In this document: in pieces, positions 44,611 to 53,549 of the stretch | Layout of the letters: every line of letters starts with the position of its first letter | How positions within the stretch are numbered: position 1 is the stretch's first letter | DNA from: Marinilabiliaceae bacterium JC017 | GTDB taxonomy: Bacteria > Bacteroidota > Bacteroidia > Bacteroidales > Marinilabiliaceae | DNA: 64,000 bases | Assembly: GCA_004296775.1 (NCBI GenBank) | Contig: RHGE01000016.1 | Location: 1 to 64,000, forward strand | Reading direction: 5' to 3' | Translations under genes and position numbers: made by a program | Notes under the pieces: model-generated | The model's input: the letters and a program-made list of their open reading frames with translations, nothing else | Told to the model about the DNA's origin: nothing | Databases searched by the model: none

Positions 44611-47600
44611 TCAATTCAAGAAGGTCTTTAACTGCTCTAAAAGATTGGGAAAATTCCTCAACTTAATATGTACTTTATCCAAGTCAAAAGAGTCCAGGTC
44701 CACCTTTATATCTGTTACATAATTCACCATAGGATTTACCTTATATTTTTGAGAAACATTTTGTAATTCAGTCATAAACTCTTCTATTTTATAGATTATC
44801 AAATGATCCTTCAAGCCATTCCAGGTAGGCAAAAAAGACTCCTCCATAACCTTTATAAAATCACCCAACTCTTTATTATTTACATTTGACAGTTCCTTGC
44901 CAGTTATAATATCTTTGGTCTCTTCTTTCACTTGCTCATCTGTTTTTTGATATGGCAAATAACGAGCCAATTCATCAAACAATTCACCTCGACTAACTGG
45001 TTTATATAAAAATCCATCAAACAAACCTGAATCTGTAATATGTTCCGTACTCATAACTGAAGCAGTATATGCCACAATCGGGATAGCGCTATGTTCTTGA
45101 TTTTGTTTTATTCTCTTAGCCACCTCAAAACCATTCATCCCGGGCATACGTAGATCCAGCAAAATCACATCTGGTTTGGTGTAACGAAGTATTTCCAATG
45201 CCGTCTCACCATTTTCTGCTGTATAAACAATCAATTGAGTTCCCATTAAATGACTCTCTACAGCTTCAATATTTGCAAGTACATCATCAACAACTAAAAT
45301 AGAAGAAGCATCAAAATCGAGCAATTCGAATTCTCCATGAATATCTTTTTTTCTAACCTCGAAATCACTCTTAATTATATTAGGCAAAATCACAGAAAAA
45401 ACAGAACCTATTTCTTCCTGACTTTTAAGGGTAATCTCGCCCCCCATCTTAAGTACTAATTTTCTGGAAATTGCAAGCCCCAAACCAGCGCCTTCATAGG
45501 AACGATCAGGCTGGCCCGAACGTTGTTGGAAGGCTTCAAAAATTAGATTTTGCTGAGACGGAGCAATACCAATACCGGTATCTTCCACATGAATAAATAA
45601 AGTTCCATTATCTACTTCTGTATATTCAAAATCTAAGTCAATATGCACATATCCTTTATGAGTAAATTTAATAGCATTCCCAACAAGATTAAAAATAACC
45701 TGTTTGATTCTTATTTCATCCAGCTTTAATGCTGCAGGAAAATTCTCAGGAATCATTAAAGCAAGATCAATGCCTTTTTTTCTGGCTTTCTCGGTAAATA
45801 ACAATTCAATTTCCTCAAGAATCAACCGCAAATCAGTAGGTTGAGGCGAAATCTCTAATTTACCAGCCTCTATTTTCGATAAATCAAGAATATCATTTAT
45901 AAGCGAAAGCAATAAATTACCACTAGACAATACCGATTTGAGCATCTTCTTTTGTTTATTACCTTCAATGGTATGATATAAAGCTTCACTAAAACCCAGA
46001 ATAGCATTCATTGGAGTGCGAATCTCATGACTCATATTAGCTAGAAATTCACTTTTTGCCTTATTTGCATATTCAGCTTTCTCCTTTGCCTCTTTTAGGC
46101 GCTGTTCATAATGCCTGCGATCGGTTACATCCCGTCCTACTCCCTGCAATTCAACAGTTATACCAAAATCATCCCGAATAGCATTACCTTCCCATGCCAG
46201 CCATCGCCACCCCTTAACTGTTTTCAAACGATGTTCAAAACTAGCTCGATAAGGTGCTTCATTCAATTTCAGAAGTGACTCAGAAGTAAATACTAAATCT
46301 TCTTCATAGACAAGCGGATGATATTCCTGTCCTAATAACTCTTCACGGGATTTTCCGACACCCTTGGAAAAAGAATCGTTGACATAGGTAAATTTTCCAT
46401 CGGGTGTAATTCGGACGACATAATCCTGTTGAGATTCAAGTAATCCCCGATATCTTTTCTCACTCTTCTTCAACGCTTCTTCAATCAGTTTACGCTCGAA
46501 TGCATTGGTAATAATATTAGACACAGTCTTTAACAACTCCAGCTCAGACTTTGTCCATTTTCGATTAAAAGAGCATTCATCAAAACCAAGAAAACCGGCA
46601 AACTTATTTCGTTTTAGAAGCGGATAAACAATAATTGACTTAATACTCTGAGGCTCTAACATACCTCTTATATCCTGAGGTAAATTATGAATGTTCTCTG
46701 AATACAAGATTCCTCTATCAATAAGAATTTGACGCCAGGATGGAATCTGTTCATAGGAAATATTTTGCAACTCGCCTTTCTGGGAAGGAACACCTCCATT
46801 ACACCACTCATAAGTATTACTGGTTGTTTCACCCCTTGGATCATCTTCAAATAAATATACCCTGCTTACACAGAAATGAGCACCAATACCTTTTAACGCA
46901 TTATTTATCTTTACATCAAAATCATCCAGCTCATTAAACATGATGGCAATGTCAGATAAAATCTCCTGTTGTCGTAATCCTTTTTCCAAGGCCAGGCTTT
47001 GTTCCTTTAATTGGTTCTCTGCCTTTAATCGAAGTGTAATATCCCGACTAATCCCTATAATCACCTCTTCCCCTTTCCAATGTCCAAAATGAGCTTTTGT
47101 TTCAACTGGTATCTCTTCTCCCGACTTAGTAAGTAACGGAATTTCACATATGCGTTCCTTTCCTGCTAAAATTCTTTGCATTATTTTTTCAGCTTCTTTC
47201 CTTCTTTTATGGGGATGCACCAAAAGAAGATTTCTTCCGAAAAGCTCTTCCAAAGCGTAACCTAATCTCTTTACAACAATTGAATTAAAATGAATAATAT
47301 CCCCTTTCATATTTAGAATAAAAAGGAAATCATTGATTGTATTAAAAAGCGTACTCAGATCCTGTCGGCTTTGCTTTATTTTTTCTTTATGTTGGGACTG
47401 AATTATAACGGCTCCTATCTGAGAAGCAACATTCTCCAAGGCCTTCCTGGAAAAATCAGGGATCTGATTTAACTCATGGGAACCTAGAATAAGTGCAGCA
47501 ACAATTTTCCCTTGGTACAAAACCGGAATAAGCGCAACTGTTTTTACACGCTTAGGGACTCCTTTCAATGAAAGCATATTAAAAAACGTATCGGAATCAG

Positions 47601-49095
47601 TATAAAGAGGAATGCCTTTTTTAATTAACCTGACAGATTCAGAATCTTTACTAATAAATGTTGTATGCATCATACAATCCTTACACATCTTTTGACTAGC
47701 GATCATTTGATAATCACCATCGGGCTGTATATTATATAGTCCACCACAACTCATCCCCGAAAACTGAATAGCTGTTTCAAGACAAATATCAAAAACCTCC
47801 TCAATACTCTCTGTTTTACTAACCTTAAACCCAAGTTCCCTCTCTATTTTAAACAACTCTTCCGAAACCTTTCTTTCAGAAATATCCATAATGGTTCCCA
47901 GCATTCTAAGTGGCTTTTTAGAAATCTCATCCCATTCTGTTACTTTCCCGGTGTTTAAAATCCATTTCCAACTACCTTCCATGGTTTTGGTACGATGCTC
48001 CGCCCGAAAAATGGATTCTTTCCCTTTTAAATGGCCCTCCATTCTTTCCAACACCAATGTTTTTTCATCTGGATGCAACAACCTATCCACTAATTGAGAA
48101 TAGCTATAAATATCCTGATCCCTTAATCCTATTATTGACTTCATACGATCATTAAAATAGATCGAATCATTCTGAATACTCCAATCCCACAACCCGGCTT
48201 CACTAGCAAACAATGCCAATTCTAACCGTTCCGAATTTTGTTTCATCTCCTGTTCAATTCGAATACGCTCAGTAATATCAACCATTACCCCCCGAATCCC
48301 GGTAACTTTATTACCCTTCAGAATCCTGTTCGTATAGATTAATACATTTAGTGTTTCTCCTTCATTTGTCAGTGCGATGTATTCCCTTGGACGCAGGAAC
48401 TCTTGCTTTAATGATTTTGCCAAATTATCCTTGGCCTTTTGCCGATGTTCCGGAATGAAAAAATCAAAAGCTACAAATCCGGACTGCATATCGGCCTCTG
48501 TATATCCTAACCTATTCAACAAATATTTATTGGCATAAATCACCATACCTTCCAAATCCACTTCACAAATCATTTCAGGTAAGAGCTCCAGCATATCTTT
48601 ATACTTACTTTCGCTCTCCATCAATTCCTTTTTGCGAATACAAGCCAATGCAGCGGACGCAAATTTCTCATTAACCGTTTTAAGGGAATAAAGCACATGA
48701 TCAGGCAATGCATCTTCCTCTTTCTTAAGAATCAGCAATCCAAATCCCGGCATTTCCATAATGACAAAAAAGCTTGATTGCTCCTCAATAACAATTGGTA
48801 ATTGTTGTTGAAAAGTTATCATTTTCTCCTCACTGACATTTTGAGGCAATCGCTCCATAACGGGATACAGCGACTTATTTCTACTGACATTGAGTGGCAG
48901 AGCATAAACACACTTATAGCTAAAATTCCCTCTTTCATTAACCATTTCCAATACAGAACCTGCTGACAAGTTGAGTTTCCGCAAATATTTCAGCAAACTC
49001 GACCTTAACATTTCTTTTAGCTCGGCACAGCCATTGATCGACATGGCGATTTCAAAATAGACTTGTAAAAGCTCAGGAGAATTTTTTTTATACAT
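44611..49095 (-). CDS. Multi-PAS/GAF hybrid sensor histidine kinase
   Basis: A 1494-aa soluble hybrid kinase. In order: an N-terminal GAF-like region (1-160), a PAS domain (about 170-285, LLPEMICEVDLEGMVIYANKYLL), a PAS_3 domain (about 290-415), a GAF domain (about 420-570), a PAS domain (about 580-690), a GAF domain (about 700-865), a PAS domain (about 870-995), HisKA (FLANMSHEIRTPMNAILGF), HATPase (VIFNLVGNAIKFTHKG; GAGLGLAISRKL) and a receiver (SILVVDDVLAN; ILLDLRMPGMNGF). A helical tail of about 130 aa follows. No membrane segment is evident, so it senses internal signals. It starts 16 bases after the FIST gene, and FIST proteins commonly partner such kinases. Confidence 0.93.
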   Translation of the reverse strand: MYKKNSPELLQVYFEIAMSINGCAELKEMLRSSLLKYLRKLNLSAGSVLEMVNERGNFSYKCVYALPLNVSRNKSLYPVMERLPQNVSEEKMITFQQQLPIVIEEQSSFFVIMEMPGFGLLILKKEEDALPDHVLYSLKTVNEKFASAALACIRKKELMESESKYKDMLELLPEMICEVDLEGMVIYANKYLLNRLGYTEADMQSGFVAFDFFIPEHRQKAKDNLAKSLKQEFLRPREYIALTNEGETLNVLIYTNRILKGNKVTGIRGVMVDITERIRIEQEMKQNSERLELALFASEAGLWDWSIQNDSIYFNDRMKSIIGLRDQDIYSYSQLVDRLLHPDEKTLVLERMEGHLKGKESIFRAEHRTKTMEGSWKWILNTGKVTEWDEISKKPLRMLGTIMDISERKVSEELFKIERELGFKVSKTESIEEVFDICLETAIQFSGMSCGGLYNIQPDGDYQMIASQKMCKDCMMHTTFISKDSESVRLIKKGIPLYTDSDTFFNMLSLKGVPKRVKTVALIPVLYQGKIVAALILGSHELNQIPDFSRKALENVASQIGAVIIQSQHKEKIKQSRQDLSTLFNTINDFLFILNMKGDIIHFNSIVVKRLGYALEELFGRNLLLVHPHKRRKEAEKIMQRILAGKERICEIPLLTKSGEEIPVETKAHFGHWKGEEVIIGISRDITLRLKAENQLKEQSLALEKGLRQQEILSDIAIMFNELDDFDVKINNALKGIGAHFCVSRVYLFEDDPRGETTSNTYEWCNGGVPSQKGELQNISYEQIPSWRQILIDRGILYSENIHNLPQDIRGMLEPQSIKSIIVYPLLKRNKFAGFLGFDECSFNRKWTKSELELLKTVSNIITNAFERKLIEEALKKSEKRYRGLLESQQDYVVRITPDGKFTYVNDSFSKGVGKSREELLGQEYHPLVYEEDLVFTSESLLKLNEAPYRASFEHRLKTVKGWRWLAWEGNAIRDDFGITVELQGVGRDVTDRRHYEQRLKEAKEKAEYANKAKSEFLANMSHEIRTPMNAILGFSEALYHTIEGNKQKKMLKSVLSSGNLLLSLINDILDLSKIEAGKLEISPQPTDLRLILEEIELLFTEKARKKGIDLALMIPENFPAALKLDEIRIKQVIFNLVGNAIKFTHKGYVHIDLDFEYTEVDNGTLFIHVEDTGIGIAPSQQNLIFEAFQQRSGQPDRSYEGAGLGLAISRKLVLKMGGEITLKSQEEIGSVFSVILPNIIKSDFEVRKKDIHGEFELLDFDASSILVVDDVLANIEAVESHLMGTQLIVYTAENGETALEILRYTKPDVILLDLRMPGMNGFEVAKRIKQNQEHSAIPIVAYTASVMSTEHITDSGLFDGFLYKPVSRGELFDELARYLPYQKTDEQVKEETKDIITGKELSNVNNKELGDFIKVMEESFLPTWNGLKDHLIIYKIEEFMTELQNVSQKYKVNPMVNYVTDIKVDLDSFDLDKVHIKLRNFPNLLEQLKTFLN

Positions 49096-49111
49096 AGCTA
49101 TTATTTTATCA

Positions 49112-50230
49112 TTAAAAACAAGCCACTACTGCCGTTTTATTATAGAATTCAAGATAAGCTTTACCATTATTCGCTATTTCTCCAATGGTTAACGCACCTG
49201 CAAAAACTCTATTTCCATTATACACCGCATCAATTTCCTTTTGAAAATCATCGCCCAGAAAAAGTGCCCGGGATATACAATCAATAAAAAAAGAGAACTG
49301 ACACATGGCCTTTTGTCCCTCAGCTTCCTCAATAGCCATTTCCTTGGCTTGTTTGGCAGACTTCAACAATGTTGAGTGATCTCCAACCAATATGTAAACA
49401 AATTCATCTTGCTTTATTTCTCCTACACACACTATGCTATTATCATCAGCAACCCGAAAAGGATCACGCACTATTTTTTCTGCGCCAATCTTGGAGATTC
49501 CCAGTGGATAGGCCTTAGCATGCTTTAAAAAATTATGCTGGGTAATAATGGCTCCTGAATGTTCCTTTATAACTTCTTGGTAGGTAATAAAAGCCGGCTT
49601 ATGGTCTATTGTTATAACCCGGTTTCCGTCTGCATTAGTCACTTTAAAAGGTCCGGAAAGCGTTTCCCAACCATGCTTAACTCCAACTCCACAATTCATT
49701 CGACAACCGGCAATAACGGCAGCATCTTTCAATACTCCTTTATTGGTAATAATACATGGTGTTTGCTTCATAGATAAAGAACCAGCACCTCCTCCTACAT
49801 ATTTATAATCCAATCCGAAAACAACAAAAAGGGATTCTACAAAATCATTGATTCTGGATGCAAAACCATCAATAAAAACGAAGAATGTGCTTAATTCATC
49901 TGTCTTTTCAAGAAACGGCAAAAAAGCATTCTCAAAATCAGTAGACGTTTCACTAACATTTTCAACCACCATCAATTCAGGCACCTCATCCAACTCAATA
50001 ACAATAATCCCCTTATCACTTCGCCTGTTTTCATAAATGATTCCCGGAAAAATTCCACCAAACAACGGGATGTCTATTTTCCTAATAACAGCACCTAATT
50101 CCTGAGGGGAAAATTGGTTGTTTTCACCCACTATTAATAAAAGACCTTTAATTTTGGAATCCTGCTCGATTGATTCAAGGCATCTTTCTAATTCTCCAAT
50201 ATCATTTGTGGGAAGGAATGTTATTTCCAT
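49112..50230 (-). CDS. FIST-domain sensory protein
   Basis: A 372-aa cytoplasmic protein with FIST_N (about 20-200: GLLLIVGENNQFSPQELG; FGGIFPGIIY; FVFIDGFASRINDFVESLFVVFG; YVGGGAGSLS) and FIST_C (about 215-360: RDPFRVADDNSIVCVGEI; ALFLGDDFQKEIDAVY; VFAGALTIGEIANNGKAYLEFYNKTAV). FIST domains are thought to bind small ligands, perhaps amino acids, and feed histidine kinases. It is the first gene of a minus-strand operon with the hybrid kinase and the REC-kinase, so it is the likely ligand sensor for that relay. Confidence 0.9.
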   Translation of the reverse strand: MEITFLPTNDIGELERCLESIEQDSKIKGLLLIVGENNQFSPQELGAVIRKIDIPLFGGIFPGIIYENRRSDKGIIVIELDEVPELMVVENVSETSTDFENAFLPFLEKTDELSTFFVFIDGFASRINDFVESLFVVFGLDYKYVGGGAGSLSMKQTPCIITNKGVLKDAAVIAGCRMNCGVGVKHGWETLSGPFKVTNADGNRVITIDHKPAFITYQEVIKEHSGAIITQHNFLKHAKAYPLGISKIGAEKIVRDPFRVADDNSIVCVGEIKQDEFVYILVGDHSTLLKSAKQAKEMAIEEAEGQKAMCQFSFFIDCISRALFLGDDFQKEIDAVYNGNRVFAGALTIGEIANNGKAYLEFYNKTAVVACF

Positions 50231-50400
50231 AGCAGTAACGTTTTCAAAAAGTATTCATAAGCGATTCAAGTTACAAACCCCACAAATGGATATCAATAAT
50301 ATGTTATAAAAAATTGAAGTATTCCTGCCATGATCACAATGGCGATTGAATTCATTGAAGATTATTCTTAATTTTCTATTCCACAAAAATCCTAGAATAA

Positions 50401-50973
50401 ATGAATTCTCAACCTGTTGTATTAGATCCGGATTCATGGGTTCGGAAATATGGTGACATTCTCTATACCTATGCGATTTCAAGAGTAAATGATCCGAATC
50501 GGGCTGAAGACCTTGTTCAGGAAACTTTTTTAGCCGGTTTAAAGAACATGGCAGGCTTTAAAGGGCATAGCTCAGAACAGACCTGGTTAATTGCCATTTT
50601 AAAACGAAAGGTAGTTGATTTCTATCGCCAAAAAGCTCGAAATAGAGAGGTAAAATTGGAAACTAATCCTCAAAGATTCAAAAAAGACAAACCAATGAAA
50701 GGGCATTGGCTGGATACCTTTACACCCAAACGTTGGGATAACGAAGCACAAATTAAACTGGAATCCGACGAATTTATGCACATCCTCAAACGATGCATTG
50801 AAAAATTACCAATAAAGTGGGCCTCTTGTTTCATGCTACGAATAATGGAAGAGATGAAAACCGAGGAAATCTGTAAGGAACTAAATATAACATCGTCTAA
50901 TTTATGGGTGATACTCCATAGAGCCCGTCTGCAATTAAGAGACTGCTTAGAAAGCAATTGGATTAAAGAATAA
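50401..50973 (+). CDS. ECF-type RNA polymerase sigma factor
   Basis: A 190-aa sigma-70-family factor. Region 2 covers about 15-85 (YGDILYTYAISRVNDPNRAEDLVQETFLAGLKNM; FKGHSSEQTWLIAILKRKVVDFYRQKAR) and region 4 about 125-185 (LPIKWASCFMLRIMEEMKTEEICKELNITSSNLWVILHRARLQLRDCL). A small Cys-containing protein follows 13 bases later and the EGKCG-peptide operon 94 bases beyond that. Sigma/anti-sigma pairs of this kind often control MNIO-peptide operons, which is the inferred role. It is transcribed away from the FIST operon. Confidence 0.92.
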   Translation: MNSQPVVLDPDSWVRKYGDILYTYAISRVNDPNRAEDLVQETFLAGLKNMAGFKGHSSEQTWLIAILKRKVVDFYRQKARNREVKLETNPQRFKKDKPMKGHWLDTFTPKRWDNEAQIKLESDEFMHILKRCIEKLPIKWASCFMLRIMEEMKTEEICKELNITSSNLWVILHRARLQLRDCLESNWIKE

Positions 50974-50986
50974 ATCACACAAAAGC

Positions 50987-51265
50987 ATGGATACTAAAGG
51001 TAAAATAATGATCACCTGCGAAGAAGCTACCTATTTAATCTCCAAAAAACAGCAAGATAAACTCTCTCATGCTGAACGTCTAAAGCTATTTATGCATCTT
51101 ATCATGTGTCGTTATTGTTATCGTTTTGCAAGCCAGGTAACCCTTATAACAAAAGCAATAAAAAGATTGAAGCGCAGAATAGAAAATAAACAAATCAAGA
51201 TAAAACTAACCGAAGAGCAACAATTGCGTCTTAACTCCGCAATAAAAAAACACCGCTGCGATTAA
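50987..51265 (+). CDS. Small zf-HC2-like protein, putative anti-sigma factor
   Basis: A 92-aa basic protein without a membrane segment. The segment ITCEEATYLISKKQQDKLSHAERLKLFMHLIMCRYCYRFASQV resembles the zinc-binding anti-sigma zf-HC2 motif (H-x3-C-x2-C). It directly follows the ECF sigma gene. By analogy it would hold the sigma factor inactive until a signal, perhaps metal or redox, is received. Function is inferred; an internal ATG at 51008 is an alternative start. Confidence 0.65.
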   Translation: MDTKGKIMITCEEATYLISKKQQDKLSHAERLKLFMHLIMCRYCYRFASQVTLITKAIKRLKRRIENKQIKIKLTEEQQLRLNSAIKKHRCD

Positions 51266-51280
51266 TTTTTCTCAATATGC

Positions 51281-51309
51281 TGTAAGGAATTGTTCTCCCC
51301 ATCGTCTAA
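51281..51309 (+). promoter_or_regulatory. Candidate ECF-sigma promoter of the EGKCG-peptide operon
   Basis: tgtaaggaatt (from 51281) followed, 15 bases after gtaagg, by cgtctaa (51303-51309) resembles ECF promoters with a -35 near GTAAC/GGAAT and a -10 CGTC. It lies 50 bp before the start of the precursor gene. I see no second copy before the sigma gene itself, so support is limited. Confidence 0.4.
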
Positions 51310-51358
51310 ATAATCAAAATTGGACTTAAACATCTTTTAATCTTTAAGAGATTTCAGC

Positions 51359-51811
51359 ATGAAAACAAAAAAGGAAAATCAAAACAGCCTGCTAAAAGGA
51401 CTTGTACTAGGTGGACTTATGGCAGGAGCACTTCCCGTTGCAGCTAACGCAAACACATTATTCAACTATGACAATTTAGGATCAGGTGCGGAAGTACGGT
51501 CCAACTTATTAGATCTTTATGGCTCTCCTCTTGAATCCATGAACCCAAGCAGTTCCGATTTTATAGTGGGAGAAGGAAAGTGTGGCGAAGGTAAATGTGG
51601 TGAGGGCAAATGTGGCTCCAAAGAAGAAGCAAAAAAGGAGACCACCAAGGAAGCTAAAAAGTCAGAAACAAAATCCGCTACTGAAGCTAAGTGCGGAGAA
51701 GGAAAGTGTGGCGAAGGAAAATGTGGTTCCGAAGAGACCAAAACGGAGAAAAAAACAACAGAGGAAAAAACTTCCGAACAAAAATGTGGCGAAGGAAAAT
51801 GTGGCTCTTAA
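51359..51811 (+). CDS. HvfA/bufferin-like RiPP precursor with EGKCG repeats
   Basis: A 150-aa exported precursor. Residues 1 to about 32 form a signal peptide with a basic start and hydrophobic core (LLKGLVLGGLMAGALPVAANA). The mature part carries eight cysteines, all in KCG motifs: three EGKCG (about 70-86), then EAKCG plus two EGKCG, then EQKCG plus EGKCG, separated by Lys/Glu/Thr-rich linkers. In HvfA and bufferin systems, an MNIO enzyme with its partner converts such cysteines to oxazolone/thioamide or thiooxazole groups and the product binds copper. The MNIO gene follows 107 bases later. Metal sequestration or stress protection is therefore likely. Confidence 0.88.
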   Translation: MKTKKENQNSLLKGLVLGGLMAGALPVAANANTLFNYDNLGSGAEVRSNLLDLYGSPLESMNPSSSDFIVGEGKCGEGKCGEGKCGSKEEAKKETTKEAKKSETKSATEAKCGEGKCGEGKCGSEETKTEKKTTEEKTSEQKCGEGKCGS

Positions 51812-51918
51812 TGACCGCAGAGGTAGGAGCAGGTGTTCCGTCCCAATATCAAAGGTTCTCCTGCTACCTACTTTCTGATTAATTCTGCTCTTTAGCACAG
51901 GAAATAAAAATCTAATTA

Positions 51919-52755
51919 ATGAAAACATCAATCGGCATAGGCTTTCGAAGAGATTTCGCGAATGAGTTTCTAACGAATCAGAAGTTTACTCCTGATTTCA
52001 TAGAGTTTGCCCCTGAAAATTGGATGAACATGGGAGGATACTGGAAAAATATCCTCGATCAGGTAGCAGAGCGATTTCCCGTTACCTGTCATGGCTTATC
52101 ACTTTCCATTGGTAGTCCGGATGAGTTGGACTGGTCGTTTCTAAAAGAACTGAAACAGTTCCTGAAACACTACCAGGTAGAGATCTATTCAGAACACCTC
52201 TCATATACCAAGGCGGCCAACGCACACTTATACGATCTTTTACCTGTACCATTCAGATTAGACGCCATTAACCACATCGTGAACCGGATCAGGCAGGTGC
52301 AGGATTATCTTGAACGACCACTGGTCCTTGAAAATGTATCCTATTACACACCGGTTGCAGCAGAAATGGATGAAATTACTTTCATTGATGAAATCGTCAA
52401 CCAATCCGACTGCCATCTCTTGCTGGATGTAAACAATGTCTATGTAAATGCTTTCAACCATGGTTACGACGCCAGAGAATTTATCCGGCAAATGCCGTTG
52501 AATAAAGTGGCCTACATTCACATGGCCGGTCACGAAAAGGTGGCGCCTGACTTAATCATTGACACCCACGGACAAGCCATTATTGATCCCGTCTACGAGC
52601 TATTTGACTATACCCTGTCTCTGATGCAACCAGTACCTGTATTACTGGAGCGTGACTTCAACATTCCCGAAACGGATGCTCTTATCATGGAAATGAAACA
52701 ATTAAAAACCATTGCTACTAAACACTGGGAGGTTCATCATGCTACTAAACACTGA
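51919..52755 (+). CDS. MNIO-family oxidase (DUF692, BufB/HvfB-like)
   Basis: A 278-aa TIM-barrel enzyme of the multinuclear non-haem iron oxidase family. Family motifs are in order: GIGFRRDFANEF, FIEFAPENWM, CHGLSLSIGS, YSEHLSY, VLENVSYY, LLLDVNNVYVNAFNHG, YIHMAGHE, IDTHGQAI and VLLERDFNIPE; the His, Asp, Glu and Asn residues in these blocks are the expected iron ligands. It should modify cysteines of the EGKCG precursor encoded upstream. Its 3' end overlaps the DUF2063 partner gene by 17 bases, showing coupled synthesis. Confidence 0.94.
   Translation: MKTSIGIGFRRDFANEFLTNQKFTPDFIEFAPENWMNMGGYWKNILDQVAERFPVTCHGLSLSIGSPDELDWSFLKELKQFLKHYQVEIYSEHLSYTKAANAHLYDLLPVPFRLDAINHIVNRIRQVQDYLERPLVLENVSYYTPVAAEMDEITFIDEIVNQSDCHLLLDVNNVYVNAFNHGYDAREFIRQMPLNKVAYIHMAGHEKVAPDLIIDTHGQAIIDPVYELFDYTLSLMQPVPVLLERDFNIPETDALIMEMKQLKTIATKHWEVHHATKH
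52728..52733 (+). promoter_or_regulatory. Shine-Dalgarno GGGAGG deciding the DUF2063 start
   Basis: gggagg ends 5 bases before the ATG at 52739. This ribosome-binding site, inside the end of the MNIO gene, favours 52739 over an in-frame ATG at 52712 that has no such site. Confidence 0.6.
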
Positions 52756-53491
52756 AACCAAAACGATACAGGAGAAGCTGGCCGGCTATTGCAGAACAGG
52801 TGAACCAGTAGAGATACCCGGAGTAAAACATGACAGACTTCACAACTACCGCCGATTGGTTTTTAATGTCATTAATAGCACCATACAACAGGCTTACCCT
52901 ATTACGAGAGAATGGTTACCAGACGAGGAATGGCAATACCTGGTAAACGAATTTTTCAAAAAGCATGATGCCCAAACGCCCCAGGTATGGAAATTACCGT
53001 TTGAATTTTATCAGTTCATCAGCAACAACCATTACGCTGATGAATTAAACAAACCGGCACTTAACGATCTGCTCTGGTTTGAATGGCTGGAAATAGAAGT
53101 TCACACCATGCCGGATCAAATCATCCCCGACTACCGCTCCAAAGGTAATCTGTCTTCAGATAAACTGGTGATCAATCCACACCTGGTACTCACCAAACTA
53201 ACTTATCCAATACATAAAATGGGCGGTAACGAAGCCGCTCTCCATGAAGGCCTCTATTTCATTTTAATCTACCGCCAAAAGGATACAGGAAATGTACGCT
53301 TCATGGAGATATCTGCCTTGCATGTATTCGTTATTGAAGAGTTACTTAAATCACCCTGGTCAATCGAGCAGCTGTTGCCTGATATATCATCCCTGTTTGG
53401 TTTGGATGATTACCAAACACTATCTCAACATCTGTTTCATTTCTGTTCAGATATTTTGGATAAACAGATCCTGTTGGGATACACCAATTAG
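52739..53491 (+). CDS. DUF2063 partner protein of the MNIO enzyme (BufC/HvfC-like)
   Basis: A 250-aa protein. The N-terminal DUF2063 helical domain (KTIQEKLAGYCRTGEPVEIPGVKHDRLHNYRRLVFNVINSTIQQAYPITREWL) is followed by a domain with the conserved end LDDYQTLSQHLFHFCSDILDKQILLG. In HvfC/BufC this protein recruits the precursor to the MNIO enzyme. The start at 52739 is chosen for its GGGAGG site. The order precursor, MNIO, DUF2063 matches characterised operons. Confidence 0.9.
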   Translation: MLLNTETKTIQEKLAGYCRTGEPVEIPGVKHDRLHNYRRLVFNVINSTIQQAYPITREWLPDEEWQYLVNEFFKKHDAQTPQVWKLPFEFYQFISNNHYADELNKPALNDLLWFEWLEIEVHTMPDQIIPDYRSKGNLSSDKLVINPHLVLTKLTYPIHKMGGNEAALHEGLYFILIYRQKDTGNVRFMEISALHVFVIEELLKSPWSIEQLLPDISSLFGLDDYQTLSQHLFHFCSDILDKQILLGYTN

Positions 53492-53549
53492 AAGATTAAA
53501 AATCACCATAACTCCGAAACAGATTAATCCCCAGTAAAAAATAAATATC

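Noticed and set aside
51517-51931. Alternative frames over the EGKCG precursor
   Set aside because: They are by-products of the repeated GEGKCG codons; the sense frame has a signal peptide and family context.
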